Below are positions 1 through 9,909 of a stretch of DNA of 64,000 nt, piece after piece. The DNA comes from an uncultured Paraburkholderia sp. (GTDB lineage: Bacteria > Pseudomonadota > Gammaproteobacteria > Burkholderiales > Burkholderiaceae). Made by a program: the position numbers and the translations under genes. Position 1 is the first letter of the stretch. Every line of letters starts with the position of its first letter. The notes under the pieces are model-generated. The model ran no database searches. It saw only the letters and a program-made list of their open reading frames with translations, and was not told the origin of the DNA. The stretch is taken from positions 124,001 through 188,000 of the forward strand of contig CALNWN010000005.1 in NCBI GenBank assembly GCA_940746715.1, written 5' to 3'.

Positions 1-157
1 TTTGTCTTCAACACCAACCAAGCTCAACAATAGCACAAATTCGCTGGCAGCGAAATCTTATTTGGGGCAGTTGCTATGCAGTTAGCCAAGGTTATCGCTA
101 GCGCGGAAGCAATGCCCTGCGCCCGCGTGCGCACGTCGATGACGCCTGGATTCAAGA

Positions 158-373
158 CCGACGCTTTCCCCTTGGGCAGCCGTCGATGAAGATGTCGACC
201 CGCCACGCGCAGTGTGGTTAGGCCCGGCGTCACGCCGTTCCTTGCCAGAATATTGCTGGTCGGAACTCGACAACCTTCAAGACTCTGTGCCCGCTTTCAA
301 GCGGTGGCGACAAGAACATTTAACTTGCGCAGAACCGTACCGGGCACTTCGTCGAGAAAACGGTGGTTGGTGA
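158..373 (+). pseudogene. C-terminal fragment of an unknown protein
   Basis: Reading frame 2 gives about 71 residues of protein-like sequence ending in ENGGW and a TGA stop, with runs such as RAVWLGPASRRSLPEYCWSE and PAFKRWRQEHLTCAEPY. An in-frame stop lies just upstream and no start codon with a ribosome site is present, so it looks like the tail of a gene cut or frameshifted at its 5' side. I do not recognise the family. It lies at the left edge of the island, just before the recombinase gene. That it was once coding is an inference from residue composition alone. Confidence 0.35.
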
Positions 374-461
374 ACACGTACCTTTGCGCGCCAACTGACC
401 GTCAGATTTGCCTTCAATCTGTTAAGATTCCCATCAATTTTTCAACGTCCGGCAACTGTCA

Positions 462-860
462 ATGAATCAACGGATCGGCTATGCCCGCGTTTCAACAGAT
501 GATCAGAACCTGGACCTGCAGCGTGATGCACTTCGCTTGGCGGGGGTTGGATCCATCTACGAAGAGGCTGCCAGCGGCAGGGATGCCGCTAGGCAGGAGC
601 TTGATCACTGTTTGAAGGCGTTGAGAGCGGGCGACACGCTTGTAGTCTGGCGATTGGATAAGCTCGGGCGTAGCCTCCCGGACCTCGTAAGCATTGTCGC
701 TGGGTTAGAAGGAAAAGGGATCGGCTTCGAAAGCATCATCGAGAAGATCGAGACCAGTAGTGCGGCCGGGAAGCTGGTCTTCCATGTTTTCGCGGCGCTG
801 GCGGAGTTTGAGCGCAACTTGATTCGGGAGCGGACACGGGCTAGCTTAGTCGCGGCATGA
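462..860 (+). pseudogene. Serine recombinase (resolvase/invertase), C-terminally truncated
   Basis: The product of 132 aa opens with RIGYARVSTDDQNLDLQ, the catalytic N-terminus of Pin/Tn3-type serine recombinases; the nucleophile is the Ser in ARVST. It continues through the conserved DTLVVWRLDKLGRSL and AEFERNLIRERT segments. Family members usually have 180-200 aa, with a helix-turn-helix DNA-binding tail. Here a TGA at 858-860 sits where an Arg codon (CGA) is expected. The same frame then reads ARGRSGGRKPKLEAPQIREIK, the start of the missing tail, before running into a methyltransferase. It is therefore a nonsense-truncated, tail-deleted recombinase and probably inactive as a site-specific recombinase. 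It marks the left side of the island. Confidence 0.8.
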
Positions 861-917
861 GCACGCGGTCGCTCTGGAGGGCGTAAGCCAAAGCTGGAGG
901 CACCACAAATTAGGGAG

Positions 918-3595
918 ATCAAGCGCCTTCGCGCCGGGGCGTCGAACAAGTCCGACTTAGGCGACGTTCTCCAGACCAGCAACATCCACATCCTGACTTG
1001 CGACGCGGGGCGGGTGACGCAGACGCTCGCCGCCCTCAAGGCCAGTCCGGCGACAGCCAAAGCCAAGGCCAAATTCATCCTCGCCACCGACGGCGCGGAC
1101 TTCGAGGCTGAAGATCTGACCAGTGGCGAGACCGTCGCCTGCGCTTTCAAGGACTTCCCCGATCACTTCGGTTTCTTCCTGCCGCTAGCGGGCATTAGTA
1201 CCGTGCGCCAGATCACCGAAAACGCCTTCGACATCCGGGCGACCAGCCGCCTAAACCGCCTGTATGTCGAGTTGCTGAAAGACAATCCGGGATGGGGCAC
1301 GGCGGAGCGCCGCCACGATATGAACCATTTCATGGCGCGGCTGATCTTCTGCTTTTTCGCAGAGCACACCGATATCTTTGTTGGCAAGGGGCGCTTCACC
1401 GAAACTGTGGCAGTGATGAGCTCCACCGACTCGTCGAACACGCACGAGGTCGTCGCCACGCTGTTCCGCGTCATGAACACCAAGCGCGAGGACCGGGCCG
1501 CCGCCAAGATTCCCCGATGGGCCGAAGGTTTCCCCTATGTCAACGGGCAATTGTTCTCTGGCGGCGACGAAGTGCCGCGATTCAGCAAGATCGCTCGGTC
1601 TTACCTATTTATTGCACGTCGGCCGATTGGACTGGACCAAAATCAACCCGGACATCTTCGGCTCGATGATCCAAGCCGTTGCCGAGGACAAGGAACGCGG
1701 CGAGTTAGGGATGCACTACACGAGCGTCCCCAATATCCTGAAGGTCCTGAATCCGCTGTTCCTCGACGACTTGCGGACGAAGCTGAAGGAAGCAGGCGAT
1801 AGCGTTCGCATGTTGCTCAACCTGCGCAAGCGTCTCGCTAGGATCAGGGTTTTCGATCCGGCCTGCGGTTCGGGCAATTTTTTGGTCATCGCCTATAAGG
1901 AAATGCGCGCCATCGAGGCCGAGATCAACCGGCGGCGTGGTGAGCAGGATCGCGCATCAGAAATCCCGGTCACCAACTTTCGCGGGATCGAACTGCGCGA
2001 CTTTCCGGCGGAGATCGCCCGCCTCGCACTAGTCATCGCCGAGTACCAGTGCGACGTGCTGTACCGGGGGCAGAAGCTGGCTTTGGCTGAGTTCCTGCCC
2101 CTGCGCAGCGAGAGCTGGATCACTTGCGGTAACGCGCTGCGGCTCGATTGGCTGAGTGTCTGCCCGCCGAGAGGCACCGACGTGAAATTTCGGGCCGACG
2201 ACCTTTTTGAAACCCCGCTCGATCAGGCACAGATCGACTTTGAGAACGAGGGCGGCGAGACCTATATCTGCGGAAACCCGCCGTACCTAGGGAATACTTG
2301 GCAGTCCGCAGAACAGAAGGCGGAAATTCGCGATGTTGTGAATGGTCGCACCCTTTCTGCTGGATTTCTCGACTATGTGGCGGGCTGGTTCGTCAAGGCG
2401 GCGGATTACATCAAGTGCGCGGGCGGCGTAGCAGCATTCGTCAGCACGAACTCGATATGTCAAGGGCAGGCCGTCCCAATTCTCTGGCCGATGGTTTACG
2501 GTACCGGCGGCGACATTCTTTTTGGCTACACATCTTTCAAGTGGGCGAATCTGGCAAGCCACAATGCAGGCGTGACCGTCGCTGTTGTCGGCATTGGCGC
2601 ACCAGGCAATGAGCCGCGCCGTTTGTATGAGCATCAAGACGATGGCAGCGTTGTGCTGCGCGAGGGCGCGTCTATCACCCCGTACTGTCTATGGGTTCTC
2701 CCGTCATCGTTGAAAAGCGCGATGTACCTTTGTCGGAACTGGCTGTGATGGAATTCGGCAACAAGCCAAGTGACGGTGGCAACTTGCTGCTGAGTCGCGA
2801 TGAGCTGCAATCGTTAGGGTTGACTGAGGCACAACGAGAAAAGTTCATACGCCGCATCTACGGCTCCCAGGATTTCATCAACAGTGGCACGCGCTTTTGC
2901 ATCTGGATCGAAGACGGGCGTTTGTCAGAGGCACAAAAGATCCACGCATTGAACGAACGCATTGAGGCAGTTCGTGTCTTGCGTTTGGCAAGTCCCGACA
3001 AGGGGGCAAGGACCGTTCTTGCCAAACGTCCCCATCAGCTCAAGTTAATGCGAATCGGCAACACGCGCACCATCGTCGTGCCAAGTGTTTCGTCGGAGCG
3101 CCGTCCATACTTGCCAGTCGGTATCGTTGATGAGCACACCACGCTCACCAACCTTGCATTTGGTCTCTACGACGCTCCCCTCTGGAACCTCGCCATCATC
3201 GCCAGCCGTCTGCATTTGACCTGGGTCGCCACAGTCTGCGGCAAGCTGAAAACTGATTTCCGATACTCCAATACTCTGGGCTGGAACACTTTCCCGCTAC
3301 CCGTGCTGACCGAGAAGATGAGGGCCGACTTGACTCACTGCGCCGAAGACATCTTGCTGGCGCGGGAGCGGCACTTCCCGGCCACCATCGCTGACCTCTA
3401 CGATCCCGACAAAATGCCCACGGATTTTCAGGCGGCGCATGATCGCAACGACGAAGTGCTGAGCGCATCTACATCGGCCGCCGCTTCAAGAACGACACCG
3501 AGCGGCTTGAGAGGCTGTTCGACCTTTACGCCAAGATGACCACAGCGGCTGGACCGCGCAAAGGCAAGAAGCCAAATGCGGGAGCTGAGGCATGA
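918..3595 (+). pseudogene. MmeI-like class I SAM-dependent DNA (adenine) methyltransferase, broken
   Basis: Four consecutive reading-frame pieces reassemble into one large DNA methyltransferase. The first piece (RLRAGASNKSDLG to the segment FADHFGFFLPLAGI-like at 1150-1190) matches the N-terminal region of the family. SAM motif I is VFDPACGSGNFL near 1850, the catalytic motif IV is GNPPYLGN near 2275, and the target-recognition region begins near FGNKPSDGG at 2754. The end reads RIYIGRRFKNDTERLE and stops at 3593-3595. Frame changes fall near 1600, 2695 and 3463, the last a one-base loss. About the first 50 residues are missing, replaced by the recombinase reading frame. Intact members pair with the helicase and GIY-YIG genes found downstream here, so this was probably the modification arm of a restriction-like system. 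It cannot give a full protein as read. Confidence 0.75.
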
Positions 3596-3664
3596 TCGCA
3601 ACGACGAAGCGCTGGGGCGCATTTAGATTAGTCACCGCTTCAGCAGCGACATGAAGCGGTTGGG
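3438..3664 (+). repeat. Imperfect direct duplication of the methyltransferase tail
   Basis: The stretch starting catgatcgcaacgacgaag at 3438 recurs at 3591, directly after the methyltransferase stop. Translated, copy 1 gives HDRNDEVL-RIYIGRRF and copy 2 gives HDRNDEALGRI-stop-ISHRF, then SSDMKRL. The second copy diverges in bases but keeps the amino-acid pattern. It therefore looks like a second homologous methyltransferase 3' end left by recombination, not a fresh slippage product. Confidence 0.6.
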
Positions 3665-3714
3665 GAATTGTCTGCGCTTTGCGCGGACAGAACGGTAACG
3701 GTGAGTGCTTCATA

Positions 3715-4008
3715 ATGAATCGATTTGAATGTGACAAAGAGAAAGCACGTGCAAATTACACCAAACATGGCGTTAGATTTACTGATGCCGGCAGGGCGTT
3801 CAATTCACAATATTCGTTGACAGCGCGCTCACCGCAATCCGTTGAGTTGACGGAAGAGCGTAATCTGTCAATTGTCAAGCTGGCGGATGGACGTGTTATC
3901 GTTGTTGTTTGGACGCCCCGCAATGAACATGTGCGGATCATCAGCGTCCGCCATGCACGGAAGAAGGAAAAGGAGGCCTTGAATGCCTATCTCCAAAGTC
4001 TTCAATAA
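3715..4008 (+). CDS. brnT: BrnT family ribonuclease toxin
   Basis: The product of 97 aa starts MNRFECDKEKARANYTKHGV, which fits the BrnT pattern (aromatic-acidic start, Lys-Ala...Asn...His-Gly-Val). It ends with GRVIVVVWTPRNEHVRIISV and a RHARKKEKE tail, like the RelE-fold BrnT RNases that stop growth by cutting RNA. I chose the ATG at 3715 because the upstream in-frame start adds residues unlike the family. The gene overlaps the next start codon by 26 nt, the usual toxin-antitoxin arrangement, and AAGGAGG inside its 3' end serves the partner. It sits between a methyltransferase and a helicase that are normally neighbours, which suggests the toxin-antitoxin unit was inserted there. It appears intact. 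Confidence 0.8.
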   Translation: MNRFECDKEKARANYTKHGVRFTDAGRAFNSQYSLTARSPQSVELTEERNLSIVKLADGRVIVVVWTPRNEHVRIISVRHARKKEKEALNAYLQSLQ

Positions 4009-6183
4009 TAAGGACGATATTCCGGATGAGGACATTGATATGTCTGAGATCCCCGAATTGGGCCCCAATTTTTTTGCGGACGTGATCCTCACTCGCCCTG
4101 GCGAAAATTTGATTAACAGGGTTCGGTCTTCACGAAGAAATATCCCGTCGGTCTCTGTCACCTATGCTCAGAACGGCGCATCGACCAAGGTCAACGCCCT
4201 CGGGATGCGTCCGATGCAAGAGCGCGCGTATGAAAAGCGCGGGGAGCAATACCTGCTCATCAAATCGCCGCCCGCGTCGGGCAAGAGCCGCGCCCTCATG
4301 TTCATCGCGCTCGACAAGTTGCGGAACCAAGGCTTGAGGCAAGCCATCATTGTGGTACCCGAGAAGTCCATCGGGGCCAGTTTTAGCGATGAACCGCTCT
4401 CTCGGTCCGGATTCTGGGCGGACTGGCACGTGGAGGCCAAGTGGAACCTGTGTAACGCGCCGGGTAACGACAACGGAGGCAAGGTGAGATCTTTGGGCGC
4501 GTTCCTCGAAGGCGATGACAAGGTGCTGGTCTGCACCCATGCGACCTTCCGCTTCGCGGTCGATGCGTACGGCGTGGAGGCGTTTGACGATAGACTGATC
4601 GCGGTGGACGAGTTCCATCACGTTTCGGCTAACCCGGACAACAAGCTGGGCGCGCATCTTGGACAATTTATCGCCCGTGGACGCACGCACATCGTCGCCA
4701 TGACTGGTTCCTATTTCCGGGGCGATGCCGAAGCCGTGCTGGCTCCATCCGACGAAGCGAAGTTCGATACTGTCACCTATACCTACTACGAGCAGCTCAA
4801 CGGCTACGAATACCTCAAGCAGCTCGACATCGGATATTTCTTCTACAGCGGTTCGTACGTCGACGACATCCTCAACGTCCTCGACACGGAAGAGAAGACC
4901 ATCATCCACATCCCCAGCGTCAATTCGCGCGAGAGCACGAAGGACAAGATACGTGAGGTGGAGCACATCATTGAGGCGCTCGGCGAATGGCAAGGCATTG
5001 ACGCTGCAACCGGATTCCAGCTTGTTAAGCGTCCCGATGGCCGCGTGCTGCGTATCGCGGATCTTGTCGATGACACTGCCACCAAGCGCGACCGGGTATC
5101 CGCTGCACTCAAAGACCCGGCGCAGAAGAACAACCGCAATTACGTGGACATCATCATCGCGTTGGGCATTGCAAAGGAGGGCTTCGACTGGATTTGGTGC
5201 GAACACGCGCTGACTGTTGGCTACCGCGCCAGCCTGACCGAAATCGTTCAAATCATCGGGCGTGCCACCCGTGACGCGCCCGGCAAGAAGCGCGCAAGGT
5301 TTACCAACCTGATCGCTGAGCCGGACACTACCGAGGCAGCCGTCACCGAAGCCGTCAACGACACGCTGAAGGCCATCGCCGCAAGCCTGTTGATGGAACA
5401 GGTATTGGCGCCGCGCTTCGAGTTCAAACCCAAGAATCCGGACAACGTTCCGACGCCAGACTTCTACTACGGCGAAGGTGGCTTCGACCCGGCCAAGTGC
5501 AATGTAGGGTTCAACGACCAGACGGGCCGGTCCCAGATCGAAATTAAGGGGTTGGTCGAGCCGAAGAGTCCCGAGGCGACGCGAATCTGTCATGAAGACT
5601 TGAACGAAGTCATCGCTGCCTTTGTGCAGGACAAGTCCACCATCGAGCGCGGCCTATTCGATGAAACGCTGGTGCCGGAAGAACTGACCCAGGCCCGAAT
5701 GGGCAAGATCATCAAGGGCAAGTACCCAGAGCTTGACGCCGAGGATCAGGAGGCCGTGCGCCAGCACGCTATCGCCGCCCTCAATCTCACGCAACGGGCC
5801 AAGCAGCTTGTTACCGAGGGCGATGGGCAGGGCGACGCAGCGCCCAACACTGCCCTTATCGACGGTGTGCGGCGCTTTGCGATGGACGTGCGCGGACTGG
5901 ACATCGACCTCATCGACCGCATTAACCCCTTCGGCGAAGCCTACGCCATCCTCGCCAAGACTATGAGCGAGGACAGCTTGAAGCAGGTAGCTGCGACCAT
6001 CTCTCGGCCAAGCGCACGAGCCTGACGCCGGACGAGGCGAAGGAGATGGCTGTGCGTGCCGTGCAGTTCAAGAGGGAGCGCGGCCGCATTCCGGCGCTCG
6101 ATTCCCAAGATCCTTGGGAGCGACGCATAGCCGAAGGCGCAGCCGCCTTTATGCGCTTCAAGGCGGAGGGACGTTATGAGTAA
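3983..6183 (+). pseudogene. BrnA-like segment fused to a SF2 DEAD/DEAH helicase; C-terminal frameshift
   Basis: The reading frame starts at a strong AAGGAGG ribosome site. Its first 40-45 residues (DDIPDEDIDMSEIPELG...FF...RPGE) resemble BrnA antitoxins. From about residue 55 it is a superfamily 2 helicase: Walker A SPPASGKSRA, DEFHH box, and motif VI QIIGRATRD, followed by a long C-terminal region. As read it ends at 6025. A duplicated TC dinucleotide near 6004 (tctc) shifts the frame; removing it restores AKRTSLTPDEAKEMAVRAVQ and a stop at 6181-6183 that overlaps the next ATG by 8 nt. The helicase presumably powers the DNA-handling step of the module with the methyltransferase and GIY-YIG nuclease. 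Whether the fusion is functional, with BrnT held by a helicase-tethered antitoxin, is inference. The ATPase core is intact and only about 60 C-terminal residues are affected. Confidence 0.7.
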
Positions 6184-7348
6184 CTTCGATCTTGATGAAC
6201 TCGCTGCGGAGCTGGCCGAGTTTGCTCCCTCCGAGAAAAAGGGCGGACGCCCAGCCAACGAAGAGCGTGTCATCGCTGCCTTCGAGGAAATACAACGCTC
6301 CACAGAGCAGCACGGGGAACATCGCGACATATTCGAGCGCCTTTACGCCGTCCGACTGGATCGTTTGCGCGCACTCCCGGATTGCCGTACCCTGCTGGAG
6401 CCGTTGGACTATCAGGGCTTGCTTGCTGCTGCGCCGACCGTCGCTGCTTCGGCGCAGGAAATCGACATTAACGACCTGGCCGCCGAGCGGGCAGGGGACG
6501 CCGACGCAGGCGACATCACGATCCTGCGCCATGTGCGAACCAGCGCTGACAAGCGCGCGGCCGAGGAGGTTGCGGATCGCAAGCCCTGTCTCGACTTTGA
6601 AGCGTTCAAGCCTCTGTTTGAGCGCGTGGCGACGGAGGTCAAGACTGGCTTGCGGCAGTCACAGCCCATAGAGGCGGGCCGCCGCACGATTGAGGCCGGG
6701 GACTTTTTTGTCCTTGATGGCATCACACTGTACGTCGCCGAGGTCGGCGAGCCGTTGAAAACCACCGCTAGGGAGGTGGGCCGCCGCTTGCGCCTCATTT
6801 TTTCCAACGGCACAGAGAGCAATCTGCTGCTGCGCTCGCTCCAGCGTGCGTTCTACAACGATCCCGCTGCGCGGCGCTTGGCCTCACCCGAGAGTGGGCA
6901 ATTATCATTCGGCGGCGAACTTGAGGCCGATGATGTTGAAAGCGGCACGATCTATGTTCTGCGGTCACTGTCCGATCATCCCTATGTTGCGCAGCACCGC
7001 GACATCATCCACAAGGTGGGTGTGACCGGCGGAAGGGTAGCGACGCGCATCGCCAACGCCGAGAGCGAAGCGACCTATCTGCTGGCGAAAGTCGAGGTCG
7101 TTGCGACCTACAAGCTCGCGGGGATCAATCGCAGCCGGATGGAGAAACTGTTTCACAGGCTTTTCGCGCCCGCGCGGTTAAACATCGCCATCAACGACCG
7201 CTTCGGTCGACCGGTGCAGCCCGAGGAGTGGTTCCTCGTTCCGCTGTTCGTCATCGATGAGGCTGTCGCGCGGATTAAGGATGGCAGAATCACCGGCTAC
7301 ATCTACGATCCCAATGCTGCGAAGCTTGTGAAGTCAATAAACGGCTGA
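6176..7348 (+). CDS. GIY-YIG nuclease-domain protein (T5orf172/Mug113-like C-terminus)
   Basis: The product of 390 aa is uninterrupted. The N-terminal half is acidic and helical, with ERLYAVRLDRLRALPDCR near residue 60. The C-terminal part has the GIY-YIG-type arrangement: TIYVLRSLSDHPYV, then HKVGVTGGRVATRI about 20 residues later, then a conserved FHRLFAPAR stretch. This matches the T5orf172/Mug113 branch. The start ATG overlaps the restored stop of the helicase (ATGAGTAA), so the two were translationally coupled. The likely role is the DNA-cutting effector of the methyltransferase-helicase module. No break is visible, so a nuclease may still be made although its modification partner is broken. 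Confidence 0.75.
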   Translation: MSNFDLDELAAELAEFAPSEKKGGRPANEERVIAAFEEIQRSTEQHGEHRDIFERLYAVRLDRLRALPDCRTLLEPLDYQGLLAAAPTVAASAQEIDINDLAAERAGDADAGDITILRHVRTSADKRAAEEVADRKPCLDFEAFKPLFERVATEVKTGLRQSQPIEAGRRTIEAGDFFVLDGITLYVAEVGEPLKTTAREVGRRLRLIFSNGTESNLLLRSLQRAFYNDPAARRLASPESGQLSFGGELEADDVESGTIYVLRSLSDHPYVAQHRDIIHKVGVTGGRVATRIANAESEATYLLAKVEVVATYKLAGINRSRMEKLFHRLFAPARLNIAINDRFGRPVQPEEWFLVPLFVIDEAVARIKDGRITGYIYDPNAAKLVKSING

Positions 7349-7597
7349 ATCGCATGATTGTCTGTAGCCGCCGGCTCGGATCGACGCCAGGCGGGAGGTT
7401 GCCCCGTGTCGTCATTCGTAAAAGCGGAGGTCGGTCGAGAACTTGCTATTCGGCTACAGTTCGACCGCGTTCACGCCAAACGCGTGTCCAACTTTCACGA
7501 ATTACGCACCTATCTAAGGGCGACCACTCAGACGCGATATCAATCCCCGAGGCGAGCCGGCGAGGGCGTGAAAGGCCAGCTTCGTTCACTGAACGTT

Positions 7598-8910
7598 TCA
7601 AGCATTCGCAAACAATGGCTTCCACTCAATTTCTTTCTTCCCAAGGCGGACTCGGCCCCCGGTCCAAAACAGCGGCATCGTTGCCTTAGGTACCGAATGT
7701 GCCAACACTATTGTCAAGCCAAGTCCATCCATCCCTAGAGCACAGAGATTGATGCGTTCGTCTGGCCAGTGCTCAAACTTCCAGCCCTGCGTCTCAACCA
7801 TCTTTGAGACGTAAGTGCGCCAAAGTTGTGCGCCGATCAAGGTGGGATGTTCTCTCGCCTCCGATAGCCGCTGTCCCCAGACATCATGCTGAAGGATCCA
7901 TGGCACAATCGATTTCCGAATTGTCTCCCGATACTGCCGCGAATCCAGGCTTAAGGCGCCAGCAGTCTCGCCATCATGGGCTGTAAGCACTTGGGTAAGT
8001 GTGTCAGGTCGTGAAGGCGAAAGCTTGGCGGAAATGACGTCGCTGCTGCGGAGTAGGTAGTGCTCTAGGAGCTGCTGACCATAGTCGACCGTTACACCAA
8101 AGGCAAGTGTTAGCTGGAGGTTTTCAGTTTTTCAGCATCGGATACTGCACCCGCCTTCGGTGCACGATCGGGGGCGCCGTCCTAGCAAGCTGTCAAGCAC
8201 GCCGATAATCTCCGTTGCGGTATACAAACCGTCTTCTACGAGAATTACCGCATCTCCGGCCGTGCTTCGCTCAATGGATTCTGTTACATCGCATATGATC
8301 GCGTTCGGATATCTTTTGCGGAGCAAATTTGCAACGACTCCGCCACTTTTGCCTGCCTTTGTCGAAAACACTCCGAATCTGGTCCGCTTGTCGTCAGCGA
8401 CCGTGAGGCGATTACATATCGCACTCGAAAGCTTCGCCTCGGGCCAAAAACGTAGCAGCTTCAGTAGGTGAACCCCGATCCATTCGAGACCACCCAAGTC
8501 GTTGAACTGCTTCAGCCAACCGGCAACGTCTACGTGGGAGTGAGCCCAATGCGACGCAATTTCGGTAGCGCGCTCTCCAGCCCCATTCCTGTAGCGGCGA
8601 TTGAGTCCTCGTACCGAGGATCCTGCGAAAAGCCTTTCAGTGTTGTTGTGACATATAACCCAGACCTATCCAGAGTATTCTTCTGGATCTGCGCGCCATT
8701 GATGAGGATGACAATAGAAGCGTCAACTTCGGCGATTTTTCTCCTCGCGTCGTTGGTCGCCCGAGAGCGATTTTCCCTGTGGCACGAGTCTTCCGGCAAG
8801 GCGCAGACGACTATTTCGGCGGCCTCTTTCCATCCAATGGCTGCGTAACGATCAATCGTCTGGACCACGGTTGGTTCTTGGGATGCTAGGCAAAAAATGA
8901 CCAAGCGCAT
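7598..8910 (-). pseudogene. Phosphoribosyltransferase-like conflict-system protein (PRTase-CE type), frameshifted
   Basis: Minus-strand pieces from 8910 down to 7598 join into one protein. The first 110 residues start MRLVIFCLASQEPTVVQTID. An extra GA near 8569 shifts the frame into RATEIASHWAHSHVDVAGWL and EWIGVHLLKLLRF. The phosphoribosyltransferase-like active-site stretch is VILVEDGLYTATEIIGVLDS. Further shifts near 8160 and 8115 lead to the C-terminal part, containing GLGLTIVLAHSVPKATMPLF and ending EWKPLFANA. The pattern of a late hydrophobic strand followed by a Pro-Leu-Phe/Trp segment matches the PRTase-CE proteins described in bacterial conflict loci. The first 110 residues could instead be a separate upstream gene. 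As read it is broken at three or more points. Confidence 0.5.
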
Positions 8911-8913
8911 AAA

Positions 8914-9860
8914 TCACCTTGACAGCAATGCGTCTAGCACGAGGCCAAATGGCAACTTAAGGTCTCGCAGCTCTTCGTACGAAAGTTGTTGGATCACCGC
9001 TGCTGCGATGGCACGTGCACGGATCACATCGACCGACGTGTCATCGCTTCTACGTTCGATAGCTTTGGCTGGCGGAAGCAATGGCTGCTTTGGCGCGAGC
9101 CTACCGGCCGGCGAACTGGTTGATTTCTGATGAGGGGGCAACGTCGTTATTCGGGATTCTTGAGCGTCAGTGCCACTGCTTAGCAAGGAGATGAGTGCGG
9201 TAATGCCGGCGGCCGGAATTGCTTGGACTAGCGGCGCAACTTTTGGAGAAAACGGTTGCAGTTGAAGATGTACGGATAACGTTAGGCCATGCTTGGCTTA
9301 CGTTCTCCCCCATTTTTTCAGCATTAGCTAAGGCAGTTTGTGCCTGCGGTTTAGTCTCAGGCGAGCAATCGGAGACGAAAGCACGCGCTAAGCCATCTAT
9401 CGCAGCGGATTCAATGACGGGGACAGACGTACTGTCGGAGGACTGGGCAAATTGCTGTTGAGGGATGCCCATACTGTGGCGTCATTCAGCGCTACAGCGA
9501 TGCGTCCGCCAATCAGCGGATTCGAGAAAAAATCCCATGCGCGCTTGGCTTCCGTTTGGCCAATTACTACCCATCCATCGCGCATGGCCTAGCATGATTG
9601 GTCCACCACATAGAACACGTTGTCGCCGCCGTGGATGGCGGTCTTGCCAAGCCACCTCACGTAATCGCCCAAATATTTTTCGCAAAATCCCTTGAGCCCG
9701 CCATAGCCTTGAAATCCCTTAGCGCGACGACCTTACATATGGCAGAGCCTAAGGCTGCGCCAAAAACGTATCTGTTCACCGATTCCCCGCTACTGATGAC
9801 TGCGGCGAGGTCCGCAATGCCGAATTCTGGAGCCTCGCCCGGTGCAAACAGATCTGTCAT
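8914..9860 (-). pseudogene. Unknown partner gene upstream of the PRTase-like gene, frameshifted
   Basis: Minus-strand pieces reassemble to about 310 residues: MTDLFAPGEAPEFGIADLAA, a frame change near 9665, then DYVRWLGKTAIHGGDNVFYV. An in-frame TAG follows, then AMRDGWVVIGQTEAKRAWDF, further changes near 9470 and 9280, a hydrophobic run PLVQAIPAAGITALISLL, and a C-terminus ending FGLVLDALLSR. The stop lies 3 nt before the next ATG (8910), so the two genes formed an operon. I do not recognise the family. The hydrophobic run may be a membrane anchor. It sits at the head of a small operon just downstream of a hairpin. At least four lesions make it a pseudogene as read. Confidence 0.4.
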
Positions 9861-9878
9861 TCGTCCCCCAATAAGCAA

Positions 9879-9909
9879 AGTCCCTGTTAAGCATAAGCTT
9901 ACAGGGACT
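9879..9909. repeat. Inverted repeat (hairpin) upstream of the minus-strand operon
   Basis: AGTCCCTGT at 9879 pairs with ACAGGGACT at 9901-9909. An inner AAGC/GCTT stem surrounds an ATAA loop with one bulged T. It lies about 20 nt before the first minus-strand start codon and has no T-run in either direction, so it is more likely an operator or RNA leader structure than a terminator. Confidence 0.5.

Noticed and set aside
8468..8848. Plus-strand frame of 126 codons in the left island
   Set aside because: The minus strand gives far more protein-like sequence with an enzyme-like motif, so the plus frame is a shadow.
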